From CALREJ01 sp964533375 (GTDB taxonomy: Bacteria > Patescibacteriota > Gracilibacteria > Peribacterales > Peribacteraceae): DNA of 64,000 bases. The DNA is taken from assembly GCA_964533375.1 (NCBI GenBank), contig CAZHLW010000001.1, positions 310,001 through 374,000 on the forward strand, in the 5' to 3' direction. Below are positions 50,567-58,748 of the stretch, piece by piece. A model generated the notes under the pieces. That model did no database searches. It saw only the letters and a list, made by a program, of their open reading frames with translations, and was not told the DNA's origin. Made by a program: the position numbers and the translations under genes. The first letter of the stretch is position 1. Each line of letters opens with the position of its first letter.

Positions 50567-51160
50567 CTATTTCGTCGTCAATGACTGAATCAGGGTATTC
50601 ATCACCTCTTCTTTCCCGATCACCACATGGAATTCGTACAAACGCTCGCGGACACGGACGAACACGAGGCGCTCGGTACTGAGGCTGGGATCAAGGAATG
50701 TGAGGTAGTTGCGGACAGGGCCGTTATCGCTTCTCAGTGTTTCATCCTTCAGATCCGTCATTTCCGGTGAAAAGGCTGTCAGCAGGGCTTCTTTCAGAGC
50801 AATGAAGTAGTTTTTGACCTTCGGGGAATCAATCCAGGTGACCGATCCGGCGCGATCTCCGTCTTTCAGGACTGCCAAAGCGTCAATTTGTGCTCCGCTG
50901 CCGATTTGGGCCAGGAAACTGAGATCGTTGGTAGAGGTTGTCGTGAAACCGTCGGCTTCCAGGGCTGTTTTGACGTTCGGGCCCGTCTGCTTGCGGACGC
51001 CGCCAACGGGTGCCGTTCCATTATCAGGAGTGACTGTAGAGCCGCTTCCGGCCTGATTGGCTACCATATGGCCTGCAGACAGGTAATAGTCAGTCACGCC
51101 CAAACCTGCCAGGAAAACCAGCAGAATGACGGTTGTGACGATTTTAGCCGTGGAAGACAT
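50567..51160 (-). CDS. Membrane-anchored extracytoplasmic protein, unknown
   Basis: The 197-residue product has an N-terminal anchor (residues 6-29, KIVTTVILLVFLAGLGVTDYYL), a Gly/Ser/Thr/Pro-rich linker and an outer alpha/beta domain of about 120 residues (LALKEALLTAFSPEMTDLKD-like helices and RLVFVRVRERLYEFHVV strands). No cysteines or catalytic motif are seen. The ATG follows TCTCTCCCCTTCCGACT. Function unknown. Confidence 0.7.
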   Translation of the reverse strand: MSSTAKIVTTVILLVFLAGLGVTDYYLSAGHMVANQAGSGSTVTPDNGTAPVGGVRKQTGPNVKTALEADGFTTTSTNDLSFLAQIGSGAQIDALAVLKDGDRAGSVTWIDSPKVKNYFIALKEALLTAFSPEMTDLKDETLRSDNGPVRNYLTFLDPSLSTERLVFVRVRERLYEFHVVIGKEEVMNTLIQSLTTK

Positions 51161-51312
51161 AGTCGGAAGGGGAGAGAGCCCATCATACGTCGGTTCTGCG
51201 GAAGAGAACAGCGGCGGATGGGATGTGTATTAAATACTATTATTGGTTTTGTGTCAATATATCTATTCCTTCTTATTTTGACGAATAAAAGGCTGAGGCC
51301 TATGTTTTACAC

Positions 51313-51663
51313 ATGTCTACACTCGAAACATCAGCACAGTCCGATTCCTCCGAATGGAGTGATCCATTAATTCAGAGAGGGTACCAGGATTTTCAGCAAA
51401 CTGTTGAAAGATGGAATGGTCAGAATATTGGTGCGACTGCCTTGCACTTCAACGAGTGGTCATCAACATTGGGCATGACACTTCCCGGAAGAACAACTCC
51501 GGAAGAAGCTCAGCAGGTGCAGGACCTTTTTCTGCTGACCGCACACCGGCTTGATGCAATTTTTACTCAAGCTGAGTCCACTTACGAAGGAGACGTCCAG
51601 CGCATTAGAAAGGCCATTAATAATATTTACCAGAGAGCAGGGATCGAAAAGGGAGAGGTGTAA
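51313..51663 (+). CDS. Hypothetical protein, 116 aa
   Basis: A soluble, mainly helical protein starting MSTLETSAQSDSSEWSDPL, with no Cys and no recognised motif; the C-terminal half (TPEEAQQVQDLFLLTAHRLDA) looks like a helical bundle. TATGTT lies 6 nt upstream of the ATG, a weak version of the leaderless box. It ends 51 nt before ruvB, which has its own promoter-like box. Confidence 0.6.
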   Translation: MSTLETSAQSDSSEWSDPLIQRGYQDFQQTVERWNGQNIGATALHFNEWSSTLGMTLPGRTTPEEAQQVQDLFLLTAHRLDAIFTQAESTYEGDVQRIRKAINNIYQRAGIEKGEV

Positions 51664-51698
51664 AGGAAGCATTTTCTGATTGGCTGAGGTCTGTGCTC

Positions 51699-51707
51699 TG
51701 CTACACT
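51699..51707 (+). promoter_or_regulatory. Extended -10 of ruvB (TGCTACACT), leaderless GTG start
   Basis: The same nonamer as before trpS, ending 7 nt before the GTG start of ruvB. Confidence 0.6.
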
Positions 51708-51714
51708 CATTTCC

Positions 51715-52758
51715 GTGGTACTTCAGCGTCCTCCACGGCAAGTTCCCATCCTCCAGCCAACAGCAGTTTCTGCAGAGGCGGATGTTGTGGAGCAAACGCT
51801 GCGTCCGAAGATCCTGAGCGACTACGTCGGGCAGACGAAAATCAAAGATCATCTCCTTATTCATATAGAAGCCGCCCGCAAACGCAACGAGCCTCTTGGT
51901 CATACGTTGCTGCACGGACCCCCCGGACTCGGTAAAACCACCCTCGCACACATCATTGCACAGGAAATGCAGGCGCAGGTGCGGGTGACGAGTGGTCCGG
52001 CGATTGAAAAACCCGGAGATCTCGCATCACTCCTCACAAACCTGGCGGAAGGGGATGTACTCTTCATCGATGAAATTCACCGCCTGCGTCCCGCTATAGA
52101 AGAAGTGCTGTATGGCGCGATGGAAGACTGCGTGCTCGATATTATGATTGGCAAAGGGCCGACGGCGCGTTCTGTTCGCCTTACCATCAAGCCATTCACC
52201 CTGGTCGGAGCTACAACAAAAGCCGGCGCTGTCAGTGCGCCGCTGCGCGATCGATTCCTGCACAACTTCAAGCTCGGTTTCTACGATCGCGAGGAAATGC
52301 AGAAGATTATCGAACGGTCGGCATCTATTCTTGGTGTCAGTATGGAAGGACTCGCTGCGCATCGCATTGCATCCGCCAGCCGCGCCACACCGCGCATCGG
52401 CAACCGCCTGATTCGTGCTGTCCGCGACTTTGCGCAGGTGCGCGATGAAGACATCATCAACCTCGCCTGCGTTGAAAAAACATTGTCGTCACTTGATATC
52501 GACGATGAAGGGTTGGATGCCACAGATCGCTTACTTCTGAATACCATTGTCGATGCATTTGGCGGCGGACCGGTGGGACTCTCGACGCTTGCTGCCATCC
52601 TTGCCGAAGAAGAGGAGACGCTCGAAGACGTGTACGAGCCGTACCTCATGCAGCAGGGCTATATTCAGCGCACCCCGAAAGGCCGCATGGCAACGAAGAA
52701 GACGTATGAGAAATTGGGAAAGCCGGTGTCGGAGGATGCTCAGAGGGAACTCTTTTAG
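51715..52758 (+). CDS. ruvB: Holliday junction branch migration ATPase RuvB
   Basis: The 347-residue AAA+ motor drives branch migration with RuvA. Visible are LRPKILSDYVGQTKIKDHL, Walker A LHGPPGLGKTTLA, Walker B VLFIDEIHRL, sensor VGATTKAGAVSAPLRDRF, and the C-terminal winged helix GGPVGLSTLAAILAEE...GYIQRTPKGR. The start is GTG; a TGCTACACT box 7 nt before it supports this start and a leaderless mRNA. ruvA and ruvC are not in the window. Confidence 0.97.
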   Translation: MVLQRPPRQVPILQPTAVSAEADVVEQTLRPKILSDYVGQTKIKDHLLIHIEAARKRNEPLGHTLLHGPPGLGKTTLAHIIAQEMQAQVRVTSGPAIEKPGDLASLLTNLAEGDVLFIDEIHRLRPAIEEVLYGAMEDCVLDIMIGKGPTARSVRLTIKPFTLVGATTKAGAVSAPLRDRFLHNFKLGFYDREEMQKIIERSASILGVSMEGLAAHRIASASRATPRIGNRLIRAVRDFAQVRDEDIINLACVEKTLSSLDIDDEGLDATDRLLLNTIVDAFGGGPVGLSTLAAILAEEEETLEDVYEPYLMQQGYIQRTPKGRMATKKTYEKLGKPVSEDAQRELF

Positions 52759-52760
52759 GT

Positions 52761-52821
52761 TGTACATAAGTAGCTTGTAGGAATTGGAAAATCGAAGCAG
52801 CCCTACAACCTACTCATGTAC
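52761..52821. repeat. Palindromic TGTACATAAGTAG element, copy 2
   Basis: TGTACATAAGTAGCTTGTAG on the left faces CTACAACCTACTCATGTAC on the right. It lies 2 nt after the ruvB stop and shares both arms with the copy at 6161-6204. Confidence 0.6.
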
Positions 52822-52832
52822 TTATGTGGACA

Positions 52833-53066
52833 TTAAATAATCTCTTTCTGCAGCAACATCGGCTGATACACCTCCACAACTCTATGCCGCAAATGCCTCT
52901 TGGAGACTTTGTTGATGAACCGCCACTGTCCGCGGATGGAGTAGGCGGCCTGGACCGAGCCGTCTGCGCGGGCGACGGTGACCGGATGTGCGCTCACAGC
53001 CATCGGTAGGATCAGGAAACAACTCGTGATTGCGCTGATTGCCGCTGTGCGAAGGGAAAAAGTCAT
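52833..53066 (-). CDS. Small secreted protein, 77 aa
   Basis: The product starts MTFSLRTAAISAITSCFLIL with a likely signal-peptidase site after VSA (about residue 26). The mature 50 residues are basic (KVSKRHLRHRVVEVY). No family recognised. It stands alone between a repeat element and a 130-nt gap (53067-53196) that holds no gene. The weak context makes the call moderate. Confidence 0.5.
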   Translation of the reverse strand: MTFSLRTAAISAITSCFLILPMAVSAHPVTVARADGSVQAAYSIRGQWRFINKVSKRHLRHRVVEVYQPMLLQKEII

Positions 53067-53196
53067 CGGGGTTTAGAGTGGGGGATTTCTGTTCTGAGTG
53101 CGCGTCTTCTGTCCATTGTCAGAATACCTCTGTCGAAAGTCCCCACAAGAGACCTGCGACTTCTTTGTGGAAACTTGTCTAGCGCAATTTTTGTAC

Positions 53197-54330
53197 TCAG
53201 CGACCCTCCGCCATCAGCATTTTTATGGCTGCATGCATTTTTTGTTCGAACACGGATTGGCGGAACTTCTCTGCCTGCTCTTGGCACTTTTGCTTTGAGT
53301 ATATTTTTGGATCGAAGTTGCGGAGAATTTGGGTCAAATTTTCGGGGTTTTTTGCGTCAAAATAGGCCCCGGTGACGCCATCTACGACTGTTTCCAGCAC
53401 TCCTCCTTTGCCATAGGCAATGACCGGCGTGCCACATGCCATCGATTCCAAAGCAACGAGTCCGAAGTCTTCCTCACCGGGAATAATCGTCGCTGTTGCA
53501 TTGCTATAGAGTTGCTTCAGTTCATCATGATCTTTGTACCCTGCGAAAGTGATGGTCGGACCTGCTATGGACTGGAGTGATGCCTTGGCAGGGCCTTCGC
53601 CCACAATCATCAGCGGAAGTTTGAGGTCATTGCAGGCGCGGATAGCAAGGTCGATGCGTTTGTAGGGGGCAAGAGTGGAGACGATTAAAAAGTAGTTACT
53701 GGTTATTGGTTGCTGGTTATTGGTTTTGCTGGTGAACCAGGAATCGCTAATAGGCGGGTAGATCACATCACTGTCACGATCCCAATACAGTTGGATGCGG
53801 CGTTGTACTTCGCTGGAGGCTGCTATCAGCATGTCGGGGCGCGGGGCTACTTCTGCGTCCCATTCTCGCAGTGTGTGGAACGTGGATTCCAGGTACATCT
53901 TCTTCAGGAATCCGAGTGGGCCTTTGCTGGCGCGCTCCACCACATCGTGCGTGCGGTCCCACAGGTAGCGGGCAGGGGAGTGGACGTAGCACAAATGCTT
54001 CGGTTTGCCGTTGGTGATGATGCCGTGGGCGAAGGCGGATGAGCTGCTGATGACCAGATCGAAGGCCGAAAAGTCCCAGTGCTCTACTGCTGTTGGGAAC
54101 CGGCGCAGGTATTTGTGATGATTGTAACGGTAGGCTCTAGGCAGTAGGCGGTAGGAATCTTGAAGGGAGCTTGTTCTGATACGGTCCTTTGGGAACCAGT
54201 CGCCGAGCTTCTTTTCGTCGTAGAGCAGCGTGTAGACAGGCGCATCCGGAAACATGTCTGCCAGAATCCGCAGGACGCGCTCGGCACCGCCACGCATGGT
54301 TAATAGCTCATGGACGAGGGCTACTTTCAT
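53197..54330 (-). CDS. GT4 glycosyltransferase with two repeat-derived insertions
   Basis: The 377-residue GT-B enzyme has VALVHELLTMRGGAERVLR at the start, HLCYVHSPARYLWD in the middle, and the C-terminal GT4 site PGEEDFGLVALESMACGTPVIA. It probably transfers mannose or a related sugar in envelope glycan synthesis. Two parts look like translated dispersed repeats: LLPRAYRY (TAGGCGGTAGGC family, near residue 63) and KTNNQQPITSNY (GGTTATTGG family, near residue 205), the latter at the interdomain linker. TACACT lies 6 nt before the ATG. Confidence 0.9.
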   Translation of the reverse strand: MKVALVHELLTMRGGAERVLRILADMFPDAPVYTLLYDEKKLGDWFPKDRIRTSSLQDSYRLLPRAYRYNHHKYLRRFPTAVEHWDFSAFDLVISSSSAFAHGIITNGKPKHLCYVHSPARYLWDRTHDVVERASKGPLGFLKKMYLESTFHTLREWDAEVAPRPDMLIAASSEVQRRIQLYWDRDSDVIYPPISDSWFTSKTNNQQPITSNYFLIVSTLAPYKRIDLAIRACNDLKLPLMIVGEGPAKASLQSIAGPTITFAGYKDHDELKQLYSNATATIIPGEEDFGLVALESMACGTPVIAYGKGGVLETVVDGVTGAYFDAKNPENLTQILRNFDPKIYSKQKCQEQAEKFRQSVFEQKMHAAIKMLMAEGR

Positions 54331-54348
54331 GAGGCTAGTGTAGCTGTG

Positions 54349-54429
54349 TTAGCCAAGAATGTAATACAGCAGGCCCCAGCCGCCTCCGAAAACGAGAGCG
54401 ATGATGATTGCTATGAAGAGTTTACGCAT
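54349..54429 (-). CDS. Membrane microprotein, 26 aa
   Basis: The frame encodes MRKLFIAIIIALVFGGGWGL plus LYYILG: a basic start and one membrane span. The ATG is preceded by ACCTTCCCCCCTATTTT, the pyrimidine-rich pre-start pattern. It lies just upstream of, and in the same orientation as, the glycosyltransferase gene. It is short, so chance cannot be ruled out. Confidence 0.45.
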   Translation of the reverse strand: MRKLFIAIIIALVFGGGWGLLYYILG

Positions 54430-54482
54430 AAAATAGGGGGGAAGGTGTCTGTGTGTATGACGTTTGAGGAGGGAAATCGTGT

Positions 54483-54723
54483 CACACTGAGCTTGTCGAA
54501 GTGTGTCTGTCATGGTGAGCGGAGACGAACCATGAATCCCTCCGGGGCCGCTGCCGCGGGGGCATTCTTTTTGGCCGTGCCCCAAAAAGAATCAAAAAGT
54601 GCGGTCCGGGCTGACCGCATCTCCACTGACCCCTTCACCCCCCGGGCAGCCGGACTCCACCCCATGGACGACGGGCCTTCATTTTCCCTTTGGGAAAATG
54701 GACCTGGTGGAACTCCTTTTTTT
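54483..54723. other. GC-rich noncoding segment with repeat hairpins
   Basis: No credible gene is seen on either strand. It starts with two hairpins of the CTGAGCTTGTCGAAG family (CACTGAGCTTGTCGAAGTG, then CATGGT...ACCATG), continues with GC-rich sequence, and holds the palindrome CATTTTCCCTTTGGGAAAATG near 54680-54701 before a T-run. Confidence 0.5.
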
Positions 54724-54972
54724 TTATTTGTTCTTCGATAGCAGATTTTCTTTCTCTTCTTTGTTCCACTTCTTCACCTCTGCTTCTCTTTTGCGTGCCT
54801 CAGATAACGTTTCGAATTCCTCCGTGTAGATAATCTTCACCGGTCCGCGGCCGCGTGTGTACTTGGCACCGGTACCGTCGTTGTGCTTGGCTTCGCGCTC
54901 TTTAATATCAATTGCGGTTCCTGCGTAGAGAGAATCATCACTGCAGCGGGCGAGGTAGAAGTAGTGAGGCAT
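54724..54972 (-). CDS. GIY-YIG domain protein (UPF0213/YhbQ type)
   Basis: The 82-residue protein is a minimal GIY-YIG module: FYLARCSDDSLYAGTAIDI (the GIY and YIG strands as FYL and YAG), RE-KHNDGTGAKYTRGRGP with the catalytic-type Arg, and a final EEF...REAEVKKW helix. Members are predicted nucleases of uncertain role. The ATG at 54972 is chosen over a longer form because a terminator hairpin lies just upstream; TGCTAAAAT sits 14 nt before the start. Confidence 0.88.
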   Translation of the reverse strand: MPHYFYLARCSDDSLYAGTAIDIKEREAKHNDGTGAKYTRGRGPVKIIYTEEFETLSEARKREAEVKKWNKEEKENLLSKNK

Positions 54973-54993
54973 GGGAGATGGAAAACATTTTAG

Positions 54994-55033
54994 CAAAAAA
55001 GCTGTGCTCTTCCGATACGAGGGGAAGAGCACG
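54994..55033 (-). terminator. Rho-independent terminator
   Basis: On the minus strand GTGCTCTTCC and GGAAGAGCAC form a 10-bp stem followed by AGCTTTTTT. It ends the small basic gene at 55053-55232. Confidence 0.85.
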
Positions 55034-55052
55034 GGTGATCGATTTTCAACCT

Positions 55053-55232
55053 TCAACGGGCATCCAGTAAGTCGGCGCGCTGGTTGATTCCTTTGGCCGA
55101 CTGGCCAGTGAAGTAATGCAACTTTCGAAAACCCGGCATCTCACCGGGGTTCCAGCCGCTCCTGCTGAGACCGATTAGTATTCTGCGGATGTTGCGGAAG
55201 CGACGTTTGCGGTTGGCGGCGGGGTGTGCCAT
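55053..55232 (-). CDS. Small basic protein, 59 aa, with a real Shine-Dalgarno site
   Basis: The product starts MAHPAANRKRRFRNIRRIL and is strongly basic with the later segment GWNPGEMPGFRKLHYFTGQ, so RNA or DNA binding is plausible. The start at 55232 is supported by AAGGAG 8 nt upstream; starting at 55271 would ignore it. It has its own strong terminator, so it is a monocistronic gene of some importance. No family recognised. Confidence 0.65.
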   Translation of the reverse strand: MAHPAANRKRRFRNIRRILIGLSRSGWNPGEMPGFRKLHYFTGQSAKGINQRADLLDAR

Positions 55233-55318
55233 GGACAATGCTCCTTGCTTAAGACGCAGGTTTCCCTGCAAGTGAAAAATCGATAGTGCTATCGTATTTC
55301 ACTTTTAATGCATGTCAA

Positions 55319-55909
55319 TTATCTTCGATAAAAGACATACAGAAAGTAGGCACTAATAGCACTTCCAATCAAATTCGCGACCAAATCCCACCCGGTGTTC
55401 ACGTAGCCACCCACATTCGTTCCGGGAATCATCAGCGTGGCGGCGAATTCGATGATTTCATTCAGAGAGCCGAGGCCCATGCCGGCGAGTGCACAAAGTG
55501 TGAGAATACCGAAAGTCGGCTTGATGTTTTTGTAACCGCTTTTGAGCGCCTCCCAACACACCCACGTTGCAACAGCAAAGCCGTAAGCGTGAACCGGGTT
55601 ATCGTATTTCAGGTAGCCGGGGATAATCCAAAAACTGTAGAGCACATGATGCTCACCATCGAGTGACCAGCTTTGTGGAAGCTCGACGAGGCCTCCGAGC
55701 ATATGCAGCAGCCCCCAGAGGCTCAATGCCCAGAGGACGCCTTGCGAGAAGTGTACCTTCCGGTCGAGTAGTACAATCAGTACTGCAAAGCCAATCACAA
55801 TCCCGATGTAGAACAGGAACTCGGTGTTTTGATGTGCGAGGGCAAACGGTGTGGCGATGAGTAAATAGGCGGCGGAGAAGAGGCCGACGGGGAGGAGGCG
55901 GGAGGTCAT
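55319..55909 (-). CDS. DUF2238 (YjdF-like) membrane protein
   Basis: The 196-residue protein has about six membrane spans and the family's closing pattern GLGSLNEIIEFAATLM...NTGWDLVANLIGSAISAYFLY, along with polar residues in HMLGG and HHVLYSFW. DUF2238 proteins are inner-membrane proteins of unknown function. TGCTACACT lies 7 nt before the ATG, another leaderless-type start. Confidence 0.88.
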   Translation of the reverse strand: MTSRLLPVGLFSAAYLLIATPFALAHQNTEFLFYIGIVIGFAVLIVLLDRKVHFSQGVLWALSLWGLLHMLGGLVELPQSWSLDGEHHVLYSFWIIPGYLKYDNPVHAYGFAVATWVCWEALKSGYKNIKPTFGILTLCALAGMGLGSLNEIIEFAATLMIPGTNVGGYVNTGWDLVANLIGSAISAYFLYVFYRR

Positions 55910-55965
55910 GGAAAAGAGTGTAGCAAATTTTTGGCATTCGCTCTGTCTGTATTTACACTGAGCAT

Positions 55966-56271
55966 ATGAAACACGCCCGCCTCATCGCATCCGTCATCGC
56001 CGTCATCCTCGTCGCTATCACCCTGCCGGTATATTTCACCATCAGCGGATTATCTTTCATGGCATTCGATTCACCCGATGCACTTGGTTGGTCTTTTGCA
56101 GTTGTCGGAACGGTGATTGGTGTCAGCCTGGTGACTATTATTGGATCGCTCATTGGAAGTTTGCTTCTCATTCGACGTCAAAAAACCGGGATGGGACTGG
56201 GAGTCAGCCTCATTCCGATTCTTGTGCTTTGCATCTTCTGGCTTTGGCTTAGTCAGCAATCATTCTCATAA
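55966..56271 (+). CDS. Small membrane protein, 101 aa
   Basis: Three hydrophobic segments (about residues 7-32, 44-68 and 78-96) make this an integral membrane protein, starting MKHARLIASVIAVILVAITL. A short basic loop (RRQKTG) precedes the last span. TACACT is exactly 6 nt before the ATG. Its 3' end overlaps the convergent hydrolase gene by 6 nt. No family recognised. Confidence 0.68.
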   Translation: MKHARLIASVIAVILVAITLPVYFTISGLSFMAFDSPDALGWSFAVVGTVIGVSLVTIIGSLIGSLLLIRRQKTGMGLGVSLIPILVLCIFWLWLSQQSFS

Positions 56272-57132
56272 GTCCGAGAGCAGCGTCTTCATCCGTTCAA
56301 ACGCAGCATCGCGCGCGGTCTGGTTTTCCGGTGTGCCCGCGGGATCTTCGCCCAGTCGCATGAAGGCATGGCCGGCACCTTTGTAGATGACGGGGTCGTA
56401 CGATTTGCCTGCTGCTTCCATAGCGGTCTTCGACCCTTCGATTGATGCGTTCACACGTTCATCGGCGCCGCCGTAGAAACCTGCAACCGGAGCCGTGATG
56501 CTCTTGTAGGCGTTCGCGTCGGTCGGGCCTGTGCCGTAGAAGACCATTGCGAGGTCGAGATCATTTCTCTGCGTTGCAAATTCAAAGGACTTGCCGCCAC
56601 CCCAGCAAAATCCCGCCGATGCGAGTTTGCCGTTCGAAGCGGGGATTGTCTCACTCCAGTCAGCGACAGCCTTCAGATCCGCCTGCACACCGGCGGCGTT
56701 CAACTGGCCGATAGCCTTTGTAGCATCGTCGGGGTTTGCAAAGTCACTTGTGCGTTCGTGCGTTGCATCAAATTCAGAGAGTAAATCCGGAGCGACGGCA
56801 ATGTATCCTGCCTCCGCCACCTGATCCGCCATACTCCGTGCCCAGTCATTCAGGCCTTTGTTCTCGTGAATGAGAATCACGACCGGCCGCTTCTCGCTTG
56901 TTTCGGGATACACGACAAAGGTGTAGATGGTCTTGTCACCGTTTTTCACTTCCACCCATTCCTGGTGGCGCGGGGAATTATTCAGTCTGTCCAGACTCGT
57001 ATCCATACTGCTCATTTCACTATGCATACTGTGGTCATCCGATGCTGTCTGGTCCCCGGCAACATTGCCTGTCAGATTTCCTGTGCACGATGCGAGGACG
57101 ATGGCCGATGAGAGGAGAAGGAGTTTTTTCAT
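56266..57132 (-). CDS. Dienelactone hydrolase family lipoprotein
   Basis: The 288-residue alpha/beta hydrolase has a lipobox LASC with Cys16, so it should be lipid-anchored outside the membrane. After a Ser/Asp/His-rich linker the domain shows VVILIHENKGLNDWARSMAD, the nucleophile elbow GFCWGGG (Cys about 174, as in dienelactone hydrolases), YGGADERV and the catalytic His in GAGHAFM. The substrate is unknown; family members cleave cyclic esters. TATCCT lies 9 nt before the start. Confidence 0.9.
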   Translation of the reverse strand: MKKLLLLSSAIVLASCTGNLTGNVAGDQTASDDHSMHSEMSSMDTSLDRLNNSPRHQEWVEVKNGDKTIYTFVVYPETSEKRPVVILIHENKGLNDWARSMADQVAEAGYIAVAPDLLSEFDATHERTSDFANPDDATKAIGQLNAAGVQADLKAVADWSETIPASNGKLASAGFCWGGGKSFEFATQRNDLDLAMVFYGTGPTDANAYKSITAPVAGFYGGADERVNASIEGSKTAMEAAGKSYDPVIYKGAGHAFMRLGEDPAGTPENQTARDAAFERMKTLLSDL

Positions 57133-57189
57133 ATGAAGTACAGGATACGTTAGGAAAGCGTCTGTGTGTAGTTTTTTGGTGAGTTTTAA

Positions 57190-57429
57190 TTAATGTAAAT
57201 GTCGCCTTCTAAACTCTCTTCCAGACCCGGATTTTAAATATTGTTCGTATTCTGCTGCTTTTTTACGGGATTCAAATGCGGAAAAATGACAAATTTTCCA
57301 TGGTTTGTATTTTGTAGTTGAATTAATTTCTCCCCGATTATGTCTCGAAAGACGATCGACGATATCATCAGTTAATCCCACATAGAATCTGCCTTTTTCG
57401 TTTTGGAGAATATAAACGTAATGCCACAT
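57190..57429 (-). CDS. GIY-YIG nuclease-like protein
   Basis: The 79-residue protein reads MWHYVYILQNEKGRFYVGLT, then DRLSRHNRGEINSTTKYKPW and a closing SRKKAAEYEQYLK, all typical of single-domain GIY-YIG proteins. It is AT-rich compared with its neighbours and is a different subtype from the GIY-YIG at 54724-54972. Such genes are frequently transferred between bacteria. Role unknown. The gap 57430-57550 beyond it holds nothing clear. Confidence 0.88.
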   Translation of the reverse strand: MWHYVYILQNEKGRFYVGLTDDIVDRLSRHNRGEINSTTKYKPWKICHFSAFESRKKAAEYEQYLKSGSGREFRRRHLH

Positions 57430-57550
57430 ACGAAAATGCTATCAAAATATAAGATTGCTTAATTCGTTTTTTATTTATTTCCTCTGACTGTTCAATGTAT
57501 TTGATTGTATGAAAGCCAAAAGATAGCGTTCCAGTTCTCAATAGAACGCG

Positions 57551-57642
57551 GCTTGCCAACCGTAGTCAGGAGGGCGTCACAGGAAGAATGCAGCCTGCCC
57601 GCCTTCGGATGGCTACGGCGGGCAACCTCCTGCGGAGGTTGG
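57551..57642. repeat. Composite REP-like hairpins joined to tRNA-Lys
   Basis: TGCCCGCC...GGCGGGCA (57597-57624) is followed by AACCTCCTGCGGAGGTT, whose last bases overlap the CCA end of the tRNA. The second hairpin could act as the tRNA terminator. Confidence 0.6.
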
Positions 57643-57715
57643 TGGGTCGAGTGGGATTTGAACCCACGGCCAATGCCTTAAAAGGGCACTGCTCTACCAG
57701 CTGAGCTATCGACCC
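57640..57715 (-). tRNA. tRNA-Lys (anticodon TTT)
   Basis: Acceptor arms GGGTCGA and TCGACCC pair; the anticodon loop CTTTTAA gives TTT; the T-arm contains GGTTCAAATCC; CCA is encoded at 57640-57642. Confidence 0.95.
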
Positions 57716-57780
57716 ATGATGTAAAGGATTGGAGCCCGGAAACTATAAACGATCAGCCGGCTAACACAAGGCGGTCTTGC

Positions 57781-57960
57781 TTAACGTGCAGCCTGTTTTT
57801 GAGATTGCAACGTCTTCCAATAACCCTTTTTTGTCCAAAAAACAGCATTTCCGACGCGTTCGCCAATCCAACCCGGTCTTTCTTTCAGTGGTTGGCTTTC
57901 TATCGGAGTTTCTGCAATAGGAGGAGAAGAAGTCTCTGGCTGGTGTTCCATAATGATCAT
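57781..57960 (-). CDS. Small hypothetical protein, 59 aa
   Basis: The frame encodes MIIMEHQPETSSPPIAETPI, then a Pro-rich middle and an ordered-looking end RPGWIGERVGNAVFWTKKGY with a basic tail. The Trp/Gly pattern looks like real protein rather than noise. An alternative ATG is at 57951. The gene is divergent from tatD, with starts only about 14-23 nt apart. No family recognised. The rest of the gap to tRNA-Lys shows no gene. Confidence 0.5.
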   Translation of the reverse strand: MIIMEHQPETSSPPIAETPIESQPLKERPGWIGERVGNAVFWTKKGYWKTLQSQKQAAR

Positions 57961-57974
57961 TGTATCCTATTTCT

Positions 57975-58742
57975 ATGATTGATTCACACTGTCATCTGGC
58001 CGACACCCAATTCGACAATGATCTCACTGATGTCATCGCCAAAGCCCACAAGGCGGGAATTACCGATATGGTGACGATTGCGGATTCGCTGCCGGAGGCG
58101 GAAAAATGTCTGGAGATTGCTGAAAAATATGCGCACATTTTTTGTACATCTGGGGTCCATCCGCATCACGCAAAAGACTGGAAAAAGGGAGACAGTGATC
58201 GTCTGAAAGAACTCATTGCATCATCTAAAAAGATGAAGGCGGTGGGGGAGATTGGACTCGATTATCACTACAATTTTTCTCCGAAGGGCATGCAGAAAGC
58301 GGTGTTTTTGGAACAGCTGACTATTGCGAAAGAGCTTGGACTTCCGGCGGTTGTGCATTGTCGGGAGGCTGTCGATGACATTAGGACCATCGTCCAAGAA
58401 GTGGAGCCGCTGCAGATTGTCATTCACTGTTGCACGGAAAAGTGGGAGGACATTTCGTGGGTCGTCGATCTTGGCCACATGCTGTCGTTTACAGGTATTG
58501 CGACCTACCCGGCATCACATGACATCAGGGAAACCATCAAGCAGTGTCCTCTCAAGCAGATCATGATCGAAACAGATGCGCCCTACCTCGCGCCTGTTCC
58601 GCACCGTGGCAAAAGGAATGAGCCAGCGTATGTGGCGGAGGTTTTGAAGTGCGTTGCTGAGATTAAAGGAATAAGCGTAGAAGAAGCGGATCGCGTAACT
58701 ACGCAAAATACGGTAGAGTTTTTCGGCTTACTCAAGGGATAA
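57975..58742 (+). CDS. tatD: TatD-family metal-dependent deoxyribonuclease
   Basis: The 255-residue TIM-barrel hydrolase has metal ligands in MIDSHCHLAD (HxH), VGEIGLDYHY (Glu), VVHCRE (His), VIHCC (His) and ETDAPYL (Asp). It degrades DNA ends and is linked to repair. The start at 57975 gives the exact family N-terminus, and TATCCT lies 6 nt before it, arguing against the TTG at 57960. metG, often a tatD neighbour, follows about 2 kb downstream. Confidence 0.95.
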   Translation: MIDSHCHLADTQFDNDLTDVIAKAHKAGITDMVTIADSLPEAEKCLEIAEKYAHIFCTSGVHPHHAKDWKKGDSDRLKELIASSKKMKAVGEIGLDYHYNFSPKGMQKAVFLEQLTIAKELGLPAVVHCREAVDDIRTIVQEVEPLQIVIHCCTEKWEDISWVVDLGHMLSFTGIATYPASHDIRETIKQCPLKQIMIETDAPYLAPVPHRGKRNEPAYVAEVLKCVAEIKGISVEEADRVTTQNTVEFFGLLKG

Positions 58743-58748
58743 GCGCTT

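Noticed and set aside
53063..53287. 74-codon frame on the minus strand
   Set aside because: It overlaps the 3' end of the glycosyltransferase gene in another frame and has no recognisable features.
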